Notes under the pieces: model-generated
The model's input: only the letters and a program-made list of their open reading frames with translations
What the model was told of the DNA's origin: nothing
The model's database searches: none
Shown: positions 24,123-35,344 of the stretch, one piece after another
Layout of the letters: the number at the start of each line of letters is the position of its first letter
Numbering within the stretch: position 1 is the first letter of the stretch
Assembly: GCA_963971405.1 (NCBI GenBank)
Contig: OZ020490.1
Location: 29,227,464-29,291,463 of the forward strand
Source of the DNA: Psococerastis gibbosa
Lineage: Eukaryota; Arthropoda; Insecta; Psocodea; Psocidae
Length of the DNA stretch: 64,000 bases
Reading direction: 5' to 3'
Program-made: the position numbers and the translations under genes

Positions 24123-24981
24123 CTGAAAGTCAAACAAATCACCCTAGTAGCCACGTTTGTTAAAAATGATAGACCCAACCAGAGTGAATGTGAAGTCAAA
24201 TTAGCTCCCTTAAATACGATTAAAATCGTAAAAATATGCACTAACTAATTATAACAAATTGTAATACTTAATAATACTCTATTCGTCCATATGGAAAATA
24301 AAGACGATTTTCTTTCTTTCTTTCTTTATTAACTTAATAATACTCAATTAAAATTTCAAGCTGCCTGAAATACATTTTTTTGATTGTTTTTTTTTCATAC
24401 TTTGGACGCGTCTGGCAATGTGAAAGCCCCCACTAAATCGTCTGGAAAATTTGTCTTTGTATTCATTAAACTTTACTCTGCAACATATAAAAATGTCATA
24501 TTGCCTCAAATACATTTTGGGGGGGGGGGGTGAAAAAACTAAATTAAACAAATTTATAGCTTGATTATTCCCCCGCGCTCACTAGCCAGATCAGCATTCC
24601 CGTATTGGGGTATAATAAGAGATGCATGTGACAAGTTTTCAGCTTGCCTCAAGAACCTACTCCAAATTTGGTGCTACCTCTCGGGCTATGTGGTTCTGCA
24701 GGCCTAATACGCAGTTTAGCGAACAACTTAATCTGGTGTAAAAAAGGTGTACGAAATGATTTTAGAATGAGTAGTGCTAGTGAAAATTGTTTTGTTTCCA
24801 TTTTTCAAAACAGAATAAGTTATTACTGCAGTGGGTCAACAATTCTGTTTATTCATATTAACACTCATTCTTAGAAAACTTATACTGGGGTTAAAAATGT
24901 AAACTAACTATTTTCAGACCCCAAGTACTAGTCTAAAATTCCAAAAATTAAATTTTTACCTCGCAGGGGCACAGAATATGT

Positions 24982-25275
24982 ATTACATTGTAGTATTATA
25001 TGGTATATATAACACTGACATTAAATTAACTTTGGTTGAAGAGGTAACCTCCTCGTTATAACCGAAATTAGAGGATATGGAAAAAACTGGGCTTGGCGGG
25101 ATTGTGGTCCAGCGGTTAAGACGACGCCCCGGTTAGGCGTAGATCGTGGTTCGAAACCCGCCAAGCCCAGTTTTTTCCATATCCTCTCATTTCGGTTGTA
25201 ACGAGGAGGTTACCTCTTCAACCAAAGTTAATTTAATGTCAGTGTTATATATACCATATAATACTACAATGTAAT
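24982..25275. repeat. tRNA-core fold-back element with 119-bp arms
   Basis: The arms 24982-25100 and 25157-25275 are near-perfect inverted copies. The 56-bp loop holds the tRNA A box (TGGTCCAGCGG) and the anticodon stem (ACGCC/GGCGT). The arms extend from the tRNA acceptor (GGGCTTGGCGGG/CCCGCCAAGCCC) through AACTGGG and GGAGGTTACCTC to ACTACAATGTAAT. Transcribed, it would form a very long hairpin. Confidence 0.85.
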
Positions 25276-25416
25276 GAATAAAGCATTGCCTTCATGCAAT
25301 TATGTCAGCTCACAGACCTGTTCGGTTAGATAGTTGTGTAGTGCCAACCTGTCTAGCAACACGAATCATGTCAGTTAGAGCATAAGTAGAGGATTTGGCA
25401 TTTACTGGACTTGTCG

Positions 25417-25488
25417 GGGCTTGTGGTCCAGCGGTTAAGACGACGCCCCGGTTAGGCGTAGATCGTGGGTTCGAATCCCACCAAGCCC
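25417..25488 (+). repeat. tRNA-derived SINE head with intact cloverleaf (tRNA-like)
   Basis: A 72-nt cloverleaf: acceptor GGGCTTG/CAAGCCC (7 bp), D arm with A box TGGTCCAGCGG, anticodon stem ACGCC/GGCGT, loop CCGGTTA, T arm with B box GGTTCGAATCC. The loop lacks U33 and would give anticodon GGU, which argues against a decoding tRNA. It is embedded in repeat body sequence shared by all copies, so I call it a SINE head. Confidence 0.75.
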
Positions 25489-25950
25489 AATTTTTTCCAT
25501 ATCCTCTAATTACGGGAAAATGTATTATCTTAACCTGTGGTAGAAACTGCAAACAAGCCAATTTTAGAAACCAAAGAGCCACCGTAAAATTGTTCAATTT
25601 AAATTTTAACTCTAGGTTAAGTTATTAATAAACGGAATAGTTAGTCAGGTGCAGCAGCACCTAGAGCACGATACTAAGTGCTAAGCATATCTGAGCTTGT
25701 TCATTATGACTTGTACCCGGGGAAGGTTGACATCGAGAACGTGTACCAGTTTGGCAACGGTCGAAAATAGTCGCGGAATCAACACCACTAATGTCCAAAA
25801 CTCATGGGGTTGTATGCAAGTAAGCCTACGTCTATCAAAGCCCTACTAATATAATATAATATATATAATATAATAATAAAATAATAATATGTAATAGAAC
25901 ATAACCATTTCATGAACAAATCTTACAGTAAAATGCCTTAGAGGACTTAC

Positions 25951-25995
25951 CAACAATATCAACGGATTCCACGTCAACTGAAGCAATGGCTAGGT
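25951..25995 (-). CDS. ZF3 exon 2
   Basis: A 45-nt phase-1 exon reading LAIASVDVESVDIV, bounded by an A-rich intron end with CAG and by GTAAGT. It differs from ZF1 exon 2 at two residues. Confidence 0.83.
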
Positions 25996-26631
25996 CTGAA
26001 AAAAAAAAAAAACATTGAGTTTGAGACACTAATCAATGTCCCGAAGTACTTTTTATGAACTTATAGAGGCCCATTGGTCCTTTGTCCAATGCCAACGGAC
26101 ATTATTAATATTGTTTCCGTATGGATTTTTGGCCATTGGCAAACTGGTTTATGTCCTCTATGTCAACCTACACCAGCTACAAGCGATAATGGACAAGCTG
26201 AGGCAATTAAGTTAATGATCATATGCCTCCGAGATATAATCTTTGAAGTCTAAGCTGTTTCAATGACAAAGTCGAACGCAGATATTGACGAAACGCTTGG
26301 AAGTTCACCACCTCCTATAAGCATCAACATTTCATTTCATTTGACTCTTTTGTATTTTTATTGAGCGGATAAGGAACGTAAATATTGGTCACACTTGGAT
26401 ATAGTGCCTACTGTGTAAGCTATAATGATTTGGTCCGTCCAAGTTGAAGACCGTACACAATATCATGTTCCTCACCCTTGTTCAATTGTTAGGCTACATA
26501 CAGACAAACCAAACTCACACACCACTACACTTACAAATTCAATATATTTTTAAACTTTGATAAAATTTATGTATTTTTAAGCTGCATGCATTGTATTTAT
26601 TAAACCGTAGAAGAAGTCTTAAGATGGGTGG

Positions 26632-26870
26632 TTGTATAGTTGGACACAGTCCCAGGCCACGGTGTGGGCCCATATGACAGTGGACCTCCTGATTATAGTG
26701 GATTCCGAACCACTTGGGAAACACAGTGAAGTCACACGATTAGTTCGGAGGTGACCAGGACAAGTCCTACCATGTTTCCCTACCGGCACTGTACACACGA
26801 CCAAGTTATCTGCCGCTTTGAACCTGCTCTGGTCCGCTGGATTCAACTTGGTATGGCGGCCGGCTCGGGG
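26632..26870 (+). repeat. Dispersed repeat D copy 1
   Basis: It shares GGACCTCCTGATTATAGTGG, GAACCACTTGGG, CACACGATTA and GGAGGTGACCAGGA in the same order with 63442-63655. No coding frame is kept. The element class is not recognised. Confidence 0.7.
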
Positions 26871-27020
26871 GGGTCTTAAGATACTGTCAGAGGTACGGTA
26901 TATCGCTATGCTCACGGAGAGCCCTGAAGAGCTGAACGAGGCATTCAATCAGCTAGCCAGGATACTTGAGGAATAAAACTTGAAAATCAACAAAAACCAA
27001 AACAAGGTAATGGCTGTTGG
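26868..27020 (+). pseudogene. LINE reverse-transcriptase relic, unit 3 copy
   Basis: Encodes ESPEELNEAFNQLARILEE, then a stop, then NLKINKNQNKVMAVGM, matching 7980-8160. It lies in ZF3 intron 1. Confidence 0.72.
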
Positions 27021-27358
27021 AATGAAACCTCCAGGTAGTTAGCTTATGACGAGAACCTCAGTACGTCAGTCACAACTCACAACTTTATATCGCTACACTG
27101 GTTGGGACTCACGACTCACTCTGTTGTTGCAATTAGTACCTTAATGACAATTTTAAAAAAGCGCACATAGTTTTTCTAATATGGGTGTTTTATTTCCCCC
27201 TTATTGAGTTGTTTTGGGAAGACTAGCCGAATTCCTCCCGGGGCAGATGCAGCTTTAATACATGTATAGTAAATCATAATAATTAGACTAGTCTATAGAA
27301 ATGCACCTCATCTAAGCACTTTCCCAACTACTTATTTTATTCTTATCTAATGAATTAC

Positions 27359-27407
27359 CTGGGTCCTCTTTTACATCACATTTTACAATATCCATTGCCA
27401 TTTTCAT
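27359..27407 (-). CDS. ZF3 exon 1 (start exon)
   Basis: A 49-nt start exon reading MKMAMDIVKCDVKEDP, with a GTAATT donor in phase 1, homologous to ZF1 exon 1. VKED is a psi-K-x-E motif. Confidence 0.83.
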
Positions 27408-27597
27408 TATTTTACATTCAAATTAACATTATTCATCCAACTTTTATTTTAAATAAGCCCACCTGCCCCATGGGCCATGGAGCTGGTCTTACTGATCAGT
27501 GATGAGTGATCAGTGATTTTAGCTTTTGGCATATTGCCAACAGGATACAAACAAAAATTCAAATTCAAAATCAAAACCGATTAACCGACAAAAGTTA

Positions 27598-27660
27598 ATA
27601 CTTTCGCGGCAAATTTTACTTTAGGCGTCACATTCAAATTATTTAAAAACCATTAAAAAT
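27598..27660 (-). promoter_or_regulatory. ZF3 promoter motif (E2F-like)
   Basis: TTTCGCGGCAAATTTTACTT is followed by AGGCGTCACATTCAAATTATT, about 190 bp upstream of the ATG. It aligns with the ZF1 block at 10980-11035. Confidence 0.55.
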
Positions 27661-28299
27661 TAGAATTAAAAAAATAATACATTGTCGTTGTTTTAAACAA
27701 ATAATGTAACAGTGTGTCTTTTGTATTATATCAAACTATCGTCTGAAATCAAGTCTTTTTTTTCTTCATCATAGTGCTCCTAAAGTAATGTGGTAGCAGA
27801 TGGGAAAAACTTGAACAATTTATTTCGAATTATAATCTGAACAAATTGAGTTGTAGCCACTATAGGAAATCTAATAAGATTTTGAGTGACAGTAATCCTT
27901 ATAAACTTGCAAAATTATGCGCGATGCATATTTTCAGTTCCTCCGCCAGTTCACGGTCATGGTGATACCCATGGGCAAGTACACTACATAACAATGCCCT
28001 TTGTAAAATGAGAAATATTATTATTGTGGCACAGAAATAATTATTAAATTATTGTTTATTAAATTTTATTTTGAAAGACATCCTAAAGATGCAAGCTTTT
28101 AAGAGCAAGCAGGAGCACCTAATGTACCGTGCGTAGTTAGTCGTCTTATGGTGCCTGTTTATCAAAGTTGGCTTAGTAATATAACAGAGTCAACATTTAT
28201 TGATTTATAATATAAAGTAAAGTAAAATTATTTAACAAGCAAAAAAGAGAACATCCTGGGCGAACAAAAAACGAATATGTTTGTCTCCCTAAGCATCAA

Positions 28300-28923
28300 T
28301 AATAATGAAGGCTTTCACGGCCGGAGTCGAATAAGGGGACAGAAGAATCCGGGCTAATAGTCCGTGTTCGATTTGAAAGTAGGCATCCAAACGTTTCGTC
28401 AACAACTGTGGTTGGCATCTTCAGTGCTGGCACTACGTACACGTACACCTCTAAGGTTGTATCGCGGAGGTACCGTGGCAACTGTAAACGTGGCAGAGTA
28501 TGTGTTAACACAAACAGGCCATACTGTTCGCTTTGAGCAGGCTACAATACTCTCTATCACGGCTTCATACCACCCCCGACTACACAGGGAGGCCATAGAA
28601 ATTTATAAACATCCGCAAAACGGACGAATGATTAAAAGTAAATAGAATATGGTATCCGGCCAGCCCTCAACAAAACAACAACAAGAGAATGACACCAACG
28701 CCAATCAGAAACGACAGCGCCTGCGCACCGAACCGACCCTGCACCAGTCAGTCAACTGCGACTGTACCTCCGCGATACAACCTTAGAAGTGCACGTGTAC
28801 GGAGTGCCACTGAAGTTGTCGCCGAAACTTTTGGAAACTTACTTTCAAATCGACCACGGCCTATTAGCGCGGATTCTTCTGTCCCCTTTTTCCCCAACCA
28901 TCGTCAAAAGTTACATAGTACAT
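28300..28923 (+). mobile_element. Penelope-like element 3' fragment with inverted terminal segments
   Basis: A plus-strand reading ending at 28645 contains TGHTVRFEQATILSITASY and LHREAIEIYKHPQNGR, which resembles the C-terminal end (EAIEI block) of the GIY-YIG endonuclease region of Penelope-like polyproteins. The segment 28333-28470 recurs inverted at 28760-28890 (GACAGAAGAATCCGGGCTAA against its inverse; TTGTATCGCGGAGGTACCG likewise). Inverted pseudo-LTR segments are known for this class. The motif AAACGTTTCGTCAACAACTG lies in the left segment. It abuts the ZF4 stop codon directly. Confidence 0.6.
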
Positions 28924-29816
28924 CTAGAAAGGTTTCTTCCCCACATGTCTTTTTACTGTGTGATTCCCTAAATCACGCTTACTGATGAATCGCAGCGGAC
29001 ATACTTCGCACTGGAAAGGTTTCTCTCCCGTGTGGATTCGTACATGCACCTTTAAACCACTGCCTTGAGCGAACCCCTTTGCACAAAAGTGACACCTGAA
29101 AGGCTTCTCCCCAGTGTGAACCCGTAAATGTGCCGTCAAGTTACCCTTCTCTGCGAAACAATGTGAGCAGATTTGACACTGGTAAGGTTTTTCCCCTGTA
29201 TGGGTTAACAAGTGTTGTTGTAAGTTACCATCGGTAATAAAACATTTCGAGCATACATCACATTTATAGCGCTTCTCTCCCGTATGGCGTTTTGTATGCT
29301 GTCGCAAGACAAAAGAGGTAGTAAAAAATTTGGAGCATATTTGACATTGGAACGGTTTTTCGCCGCTATGTCTTCGTATATGTTTCTTTAAGTCAGAATT
29401 GGTGCCAAACAGTTTTGAACACAATTGACACTGGAAAGGTTTCACCCCTGTATGTGCTCTTAGATGCGTTTGTAAGTTATTACTAGTGACGAAACTTTTT
29501 GAGCACAATTTACATTGGTAAAGTTCCTCTCCCGTGTGCATTCTCGTATGTTTCTGCAAGTAAGACTTGACAGTGAAGCATTTTGAACATACTTCACATT
29601 GGAAAGGTCTCTCTCCCGTATGTGATCGGTTATGTACTTGTAAGTTGTAATTAGTGGTAAAGCATTTGTAGCAAATACCACACTGGTTCTTTTTTAACTT
29701 GGACGTTTGACCTGGTTTCCCCACATTAATACTATCTCTTAAGTCCCAGTCTCGTTCCGAGGATGGCTGTTCTTCTTCCAACTTTACTTCAACATCAATA
29801 ATCCCTTCCTTAAACC
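28924..29816 (-). CDS. ZF4 terminal exon: 9-finger C2H2 protein
   Basis: Spliced to 30443-30469 and 31921-31960. The exon opens with GFKEGIIDVEVKLEEEQPSSE (an acidic segment with VKLE) and carries nine C2H2 fingers. Two features are shared with ZF6: finger 8 ([12 protein letters not shown]) and the last finger ([15 protein letters not shown] with an extra residue before the final His). The protein ends KKPF-stop, within what would be the next linker. The Penelope-like fragment begins right after the stop, so the 3' end may have been cut by that insertion. Confidence 0.9.
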
Positions 29817-30442
29817 CTGAAAGCCAAACAAGCAAGGAAGTAGAATAAGAGCTCCTCTACATTTTCATTTATAGTATCGCACGGTTGGGCCAGTATTTTT
29901 GATGGAGTGTACCTAACACGATTATTATTATACTTGACGTTGGCCTACTTGTATGAGGTTAATCGAACCTTGTACTGTCCAGTATTTCCCAACATTATCG
30001 GCATTGTTTCTGCAAAAAACATTTTGCAGCTGGCAAACCAGTAAATGTTATCAATGTCAACCTGCATCTGCTACAAGCGATAATGATCAGGCTGAGTCAT
30101 ATTTAATATTTACACAATGAACAGGCGGACAGTGGGGCATTTCAATAATTTACTACAATTTTCAACAAAGGATAAATCCACTTTCCTCGTTGCCGCAGGC
30201 TACTAGCGGGGTCACGGGTTGCAGATACCACTGTCCCTAGTTTATTCATCATGACAACGATGGCCACGATGAAGAGCCACAACAGGCGGCATAACAAGAA
30301 GACGCAGACAGCAAAAAACTTGTTACCATAAGAAAATGCCCATTTTCAAACTTGGCATGTTCAATTTGAAGTGTTTTTCACGCCAGAATCTAGTTTTACG
30401 ATACGAGCATAATCCATTGCAGAATCACCCATTGTAACTTAC

Positions 30443-30469
30443 CATCAACATCAAAGAAGTCAGCCTCAA
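30443..30469 (-). CDS. ZF4 exon 2
   Basis: A 27-nt micro-exon, phase 1, encoding VEADFFDVD, with a TTTTCAG acceptor and a GTAAGTT donor. It is a shortened version of ZF5 exon 3 (SVEADFGDG). Confidence 0.75.
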
Positions 30470-30934
30470 CTGAAAATATAGAAATAAAGAAATGAGAAAG
30501 TTGCATCCTAACTTGTATTATTTTAGTAGGCCCTATTATTGAACAACAGGAATGATTGCGGCTCTACTGATAGGCCACGGAGTATTCCGCGTTCATAGGG
30601 AAGTGACAAAAATTGTAAAAATTGTATTTTGGAAATATATTTTGATTTGATTGATTTGACAGGAACTAGTCATAAGTCATGTATTGGCCATTTTAAAAAT
30701 ACAATGGTATTCTCGGCGTCGTTACAACTCTATTACGTCAAACAGAAACACAGAAACATATAATACGGTACATAAGATATAAACTCAACTGTTGAGTGAA
30801 TCTAAGTGCAAATGATGCCGGGGCCAGTGCCGGATTAACCCCTGTGGGGCCGTGGGCACAAGCTAGGCTATGTGGGGGCCGTGGGTGAACATTGTCTACC
30901 AACATTGCCGAAATTATAGGATATGGAAAAAACT

Positions 30935-31006
30935 GGGCTTGGCGGGATTCGAACCCCCGACCTACGCCTAGCTGGGGCGATGTCTTAATCGCTGGAGCAC
31001 AAGCCA
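30935..31006 (-). repeat. tRNA-derived SINE head, minus strand
   Basis: Cloverleaf with acceptor TGGCTTG/CAAGCCC (one mismatch) and T arm GGTTCGAATCC, within AGGATATGGAAAAAACTGGG flank typical of the family. It lies in ZF4 intron 1. Confidence 0.72.
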
Positions 31007-31099
31007 CAGGGGCTATATAGGTTATTATAGGCAACAGCTTATCAGAAATAACGGCGGTCACAGGGTCGCCTCGGTCGTAGCTACACCTTTCTCTAAAAA

Positions 31100-31760
31100 G
31101 CGAATAAGGCGACCACTTAAAGCCCCGCACTTTGTAAACTCCCTATTTGACGCGTATTCATCCAAAAAAATTTCCTGTGGGCGAGACCCCATGTCCCTTG
31201 TTCCAGTTTTGTTAACAAAGTCTTCGTCTGAAAAATATAAAATATTAACTGACAAATTCCGTTGACGCCCACTATTTCACACCTACAGCTTAAAAAAATG
31301 TTCCACAAGGGGTAACCCACGGACCCCCTGTTTCGAGCACTTTCAGTGCATCGAACCGTTACAGCTAGCAAAATGCGTACACATGCGTAAATGCACTACT
31401 TTAGGCCTATTAAATATTTTTAATTAATTAAATCAAATGTACGCGGGGGTGACTCCGTGCCACCCTAGTTTGTATTTATATTCTTCGTCTGTAAAATCCA
31501 AACGTTACTGCTATCAATATCAGTAAACTGGCCAACTCAGGCCTATATTTCAAACACTTTCCCCCGGGCTAGTCCACCGGCTTACCCTTCAGATCTCCCT
31601 GTTCAAGGGACAGATTGTGCCTCCCCATATTTAAAACCTGCGTACGTCCATCAGTGTCTATTAGTACGGCTTTCCATTTTTTTGCATTTTAATGAAAATG
31701 GGGGGGGGGGGGAAGGACACAAATGATACACCGAAAACCTAACGCTACGCCACTACTCCC
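31100..31760. repeat. GC-block repeat relics in ZF4 intron 1
   Basis: Degenerate blocks (TTCATCCAAAAAAATTTCCTG, GAGACCCCATGTCCCTTGTT, GTTAACAAAGTCTTCGTC) resemble the units at 15660-16010. A G-run at 31699-31712 precedes an inverted GTAGCGT/GTGGCGTAGC end. No gene is seen. Confidence 0.5.
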
Positions 31761-31920
31761 ATCTCCCCACTCTCTAATGAGGCTGTCATTAATGACAGAA
31801 ATGTCACGGGCGGGCGTACGATGAACAATGTAGGGGTATAAATTGTATTATACTCCGTCTACTACTCTATAATCAATATTTTATGAGAGTTTTAATATTA
31901 ATGATTGTTTTATAAGCTAC

Positions 31921-31960
31921 CTGGCTCATCTTTTAATGTGACATTTATAATTTGATCCAT
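31921..31960 (-). CDS. ZF4 exon 1 (start exon)
   Basis: A 40-nt start exon reading MDQIINVTLKDEP, then a GTAGCT donor in phase 1. LKDE fits psi-K-x-E. A promoter motif (TTGGCGCAAGA, TTTTGGCGACACTTTCAAATT) lies at 32093-32140. Confidence 0.78.
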
Positions 31961-32089
31961 ATCATTAAACATTAATTTGTGATTAAAAATTTTATATCGC
32001 TCATAAATTTACATTATTATTGATTACCAAATTTTGTTTTCAAACAAATTCATATTTGCTAATTGCCAACATTCCGGTATTTAGTGAAA

Positions 32090-32140
32090 ACACTTTGGCG
32101 CAAGATTTTTATTTTGGCGACACTTTCAAATTATTACAAT
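32090..32140 (-). promoter_or_regulatory. ZF4 promoter motif (E2F-like)
   Basis: TTGGCGCAAG and TTTTGGCGACACTTTCAAATT, about 130-180 bp upstream of the ATG. The second block is the part best shared with ZF5, ZF8 and the relic at 985-1012. Confidence 0.5.
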
Positions 32141-32639
32141 ATTCATTATTCCTATTATCTTGACCTCAAAATACGGACTATTAACTGGAATAACTACAGC
32201 TTTCCGATTAGAGGTACTATAATATTATGTACTGCAATTATAGTCACCGTAACCCTCACGAAAGGCCTGAAGCTTCGATGTCCACCAAGGACTGGATAAC
32301 CGGCAGATGCATAAAAGCAAAAGGAGATGTCATAAACAAAATAAATTATGTTTTATATTGCTTTTACAAGTGTGCAGCCACCACTAACCGCGTTTGGCCA
32401 AAGTTGTGGACAGTGTGGACCCAACCTATCGAAGCATTTTCATTCAATAATACGTTTCCGGAAGCTGTGAAGAAAGCCCCTGTGAAGAAACACTTGAGCA
32501 TACGGTACTTCACAATGCAAGCCTTCCTTTCTTATTTTTCCAATTTTATGTTTTCTTGTGTTGCTGTCATATTCTGGTAATACCTTGCACAGGCTGGAGT
32601 TCCCTCATGTCCCATAAATCACTGACGCTGTCATGGTAA

Positions 32640-32910
32640 AAAAGTATTACGGGTAAACTTAATACTGAAAACGCTTCTCTCCTATTTTTATTTCTTAATG
32701 TTACGTGTGCAAACTAAACAGTTTGAAAATACTAGGTTATACACAGAAAAGGTTTCTCCAAAATGTGTTCTTGCATTTCCCTGCAGGTCGGTCAAGGTGA
32801 GCATGCGCACTGGTAAGTCTCCTCTTCACTATATCATCTTGCATGTACCGGTAACATCCTGTTGGCAATGAAGGATTTCGAGTTTACTTTACACTGATCA
32901 TTCTTCTCAT
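32640..32910 (-). pseudogene. Decayed finger tail downstream of ZF5
   Basis: Finger fragments (AGAAAAGGTTTCTCC linkers, TGTGTTCTTGCAT helix ends, CTGTTGGCAATGAAGG) continue the ZF5 array past its stop codon in broken frames. They show that ZF5 once had at least three more fingers. Confidence 0.78.
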
Positions 32911-33869
32911 CTATTTATGCGTTTTCGAATGACGTTCTAAGTTACGTTTGCTAACAAAGCATTTTGAACAAACTACACACAGAAAAGGTTTCTCCCCAGT
33001 GTGTGTTCTTGCATGTCTTTGTAAGTCGCTGCTGGTAATAAAGCCTTTGGAGCAAACGTCACATTGGTAAGGCTTCTCCTCAATATGTGTTCTGGCATGC
33101 ACCTGTAAATTACTGTTGGTAATGAAGGTTTTCGAGCATACTGGACATTGAAAACGCTTGTCGCCTGTGTGCCCTTTGATATGTATCTGTAGGTGGTTAT
33201 TAGTAGTAAAGCATTTTGAACACACTTCACACTGAAAAGGCTTCTCCCCCACATGACTTTGTATATGTCTCTGTAACTGAAAATTTGTTACGAAGCGTTT
33301 GGAGCATGCCTTACACTCGAAAGGTTTCTCCCCAGTATGGGTTCTTGAATGAGTCTGCAAGTCACTGGTGGTAACAAAACGTTTTGAGCATACTTTACAC
33401 TGATAAGGTTTCTCCCCGACGTGTCGTCTTGTGTGCGTCAGTATGTCACCTTTGGTAGCAAAGCGTTTTGAACATATTTTACACTGGTAAGCTTTCTCCC
33501 CCGTATGCGTTACTGCATGTCTTCGTAAGTTACCACTGGTAGTGCAGCGTTTTGAGCATACTTCACACTGGAAAGGCTTTTCTCCCGTGTGTATTCTTGT
33601 ATGCACTTCTAAGTGGCTATTAGTTGCGAAACATTTCGAGCATACTTTGCACTGGAAACGCTTCCCGCCTGAGTGTCTTCTTGTGTGTAATTTCAACATG
33701 TAATTAGTTGCGAAACATTTGTAGCAGACGTCACACTGGTAATTATTCAACTTTGAAATTGATTTTCGTGCCGTGTAAGTTGACTTCCCTGCATTATTAC
33801 TGCTGTGGGACATCCAGTCTTCTTCTGGTGCAGACTCCTCAACTTCCTCCATTACTTCAACTTTAACAT
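32911..33869 (-). CDS. ZF5 terminal exon: 10-finger C2H2 protein
   Basis: Spliced to 34881-34925, 36012-36056 and 39805-39841, all phase 1. It begins DVKVEVMEEVEESAPEEDW, with VKVE. The ten fingers have all Cys and His ligands; in finger 3 the core Phe is Cys (SKRCTTSGNL). The stop follows finger 10 directly, and eroded fingers continue downstream. The N-terminal SAPEEDW motif ties it to the ZF1-ZF3 group (SAPEQDW), while its fingers are more diverged. Confidence 0.92.
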
Positions 33870-34361
33870 CTGAAAGCACACAAGTTTTTTTTTATATTTT
33901 TTTTAAATATATTTTTCTGTTATATTATACAATCAAGTAATCAATCACTCACATAACTCCTCTTTGCGGCAAAAACGAAGTTTTTCGTGTGACGCTAGAG
34001 CTGAGTAATATAAGATTCATGGTAAGAGGTCAGCACCCTGGGACTGGACATGTACCTGCAAGTTGTAGGTCGCTGACCAAACCTGGTATTGGGTTTGATT
34101 AACAGGGCAACAAGATATACGCCGGCGTAGTGTCCACGGTGCCCCCCCCCCCCCCCATTATAGTGTTTACCAATATTTCATTTACCTTTTGCTCTACATT
34201 GAAATGATTCGTATTGCTAGGCAGGTTAGCATAGCTACAGAACTAACTAAGAACAGGTATGTGAGCTTACTTTATGCTATAATTGGTGCTAACCTGTCTA
34301 GCAATACCCATCATGTCAATAAGAGCATAAGTGGAGGATTTGGAGATTGCTGCACTGGTCG

Positions 34362-34433
34362 GGGCTTGTGGTCCAGCGGTTAAGACGACGCCCCGGTTAG
34401 GCGCAGATCGTGGGTTCGAATCCCGCCAAGTCC
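34362..34433 (+). repeat. tRNA-derived SINE head
   Basis: Acceptor GGGCTTG/CAAGTCC with one G-U pair, A box TGGTCCAGCGG and B box GGTTCGAATCC, loop CCGGTTA. Body sequence on both sides (34195-34470) includes the GTCTAGCAA and TGTCAATAAGAGCATAAG stretches. Confidence 0.75.
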
Positions 34434-34559
34434 TCCAATTTATGTTACAACGAGGAGCTTACCTCTTCAGGCAATATGGCAGAGGCTAGGATTCATTCAA
34501 ACCACCCCGAGCGTGTGTGAGTGCGTGAGTGGATGTGTGTGTGTGCGTGTTTGAATTGA

Positions 34560-34684
34560 GTCTCAAGATTGTACTCATACTTGTGATTGTGATTACCTCA
34601 CAGAACAGTGTAATAGAGGGTCTTATGGCCCTAACTATGCTGGGATGATTAATGCAAAAATAAACAATTTATTTATTTATTTAT
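34560..34684 (+). repeat. SINE S2-like 3' half
   Basis: GTGTAATAGAGGGTCTTATGG, CCCTAAC and a (TTTA)n tail resemble the 3' part of the S2 copy at 35131-35344. Confidence 0.6.
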
Positions 34685-34880
34685 AGAACTCTATTCATAC
34701 CATGTTCCACGAAAGCACACAAAGACCTGAATGAATGAATGTATAGAATAGAACAATTTAAACACAATAATTGTAAAGCCCCACAAGAAGACCTATAACA
34801 CCTATTTTCTTCATAATTATATCCATTTTGTTCTCTGGTTTCCCCACTTGCATACTACAACCAAAGATAAAAAAACTTAC

Positions 34881-34925
34881 CAATACCATCACCAAAGTCA
34901 GCCTCAACTGAAGGAATGTCGGTGT
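34881..34925 (-). CDS. ZF5 exon 3 (second copy of the acidic exon)
   Basis: A 45-nt phase-1 exon reading TDIPSVEADFGDGI with a TTTTCAG acceptor and a GTAAGT donor. It is a duplicate of 36012-36056. Confidence 0.8.
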
Positions 34926-35130
34926 CTGAAAATACGAAAAAGGAGAATCACATTCCAGTTCAGCTATGACCAAGATTTATATTACGGTTAGGAGCATATG
35001 AAGTTGAAATAGCCCGTGTTTTGGCACAAAGTCTAATTGAAGCACCTAGAAGCCAAGGGGTGCAAGTGACATTTTTTTGGAGTTTAGGGCACCATGATGC
35101 TCCTCTAGCTGTTTTTTTAACATAGAAACA

Positions 35131-35344
35131 GGACATGTAGAGTAGTGGTACGGACTCCAACTTTCACCCGAAAGGTTGTTGGTTCAAGTCCTACACTTGC
35201 TACATTTTCTGGCCATGCTTCGGAGGGCATGTAAAGCAGGCGGTCCCGGGCCTTCCTAGTTGAGTGTAAGAGAGGGCTTTATAGCCCTAACTCCGCTAGG
35301 TTGGCTTAGTAATAGAACAAAAAGTCCTTATTTATTTATTTAAA
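35131..35344 (+). repeat. tRNA-derived SINE S2, best copy
   Basis: Head GTAGAGTAGTGGTACGG (A-box-like) and B box GGTTCAAGTCC, core CATGCTTCGGAGGGCATGTAAAGC followed by GGTCCCGG, and tail (ATTT)n. The core recalls the conserved central domains of invertebrate tRNA-SINE superfamilies. It is in ZF5 intron 2. Confidence 0.82.

Noticed and set aside
25417..25488. Functional tRNA gene (anticodon GGU)
   Set aside because: The stems are complete but U33 is missing, and the unit sits in repeat body sequence found at many places here. A SINE head fits better.
28300..28990. Hammerhead ribozyme in the Penelope-like end
   Set aside because: CTGATGA and GAAA cores were not found in the right arrangement; the only CTGATGA (28980) belongs to the ZF4 coding region.
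32227..32580. 117-codon plus-strand frame between ZF4 and ZF5
   Set aside because: No recognisable domain, and it overlaps decayed flank DNA; no splice or paralogue support.
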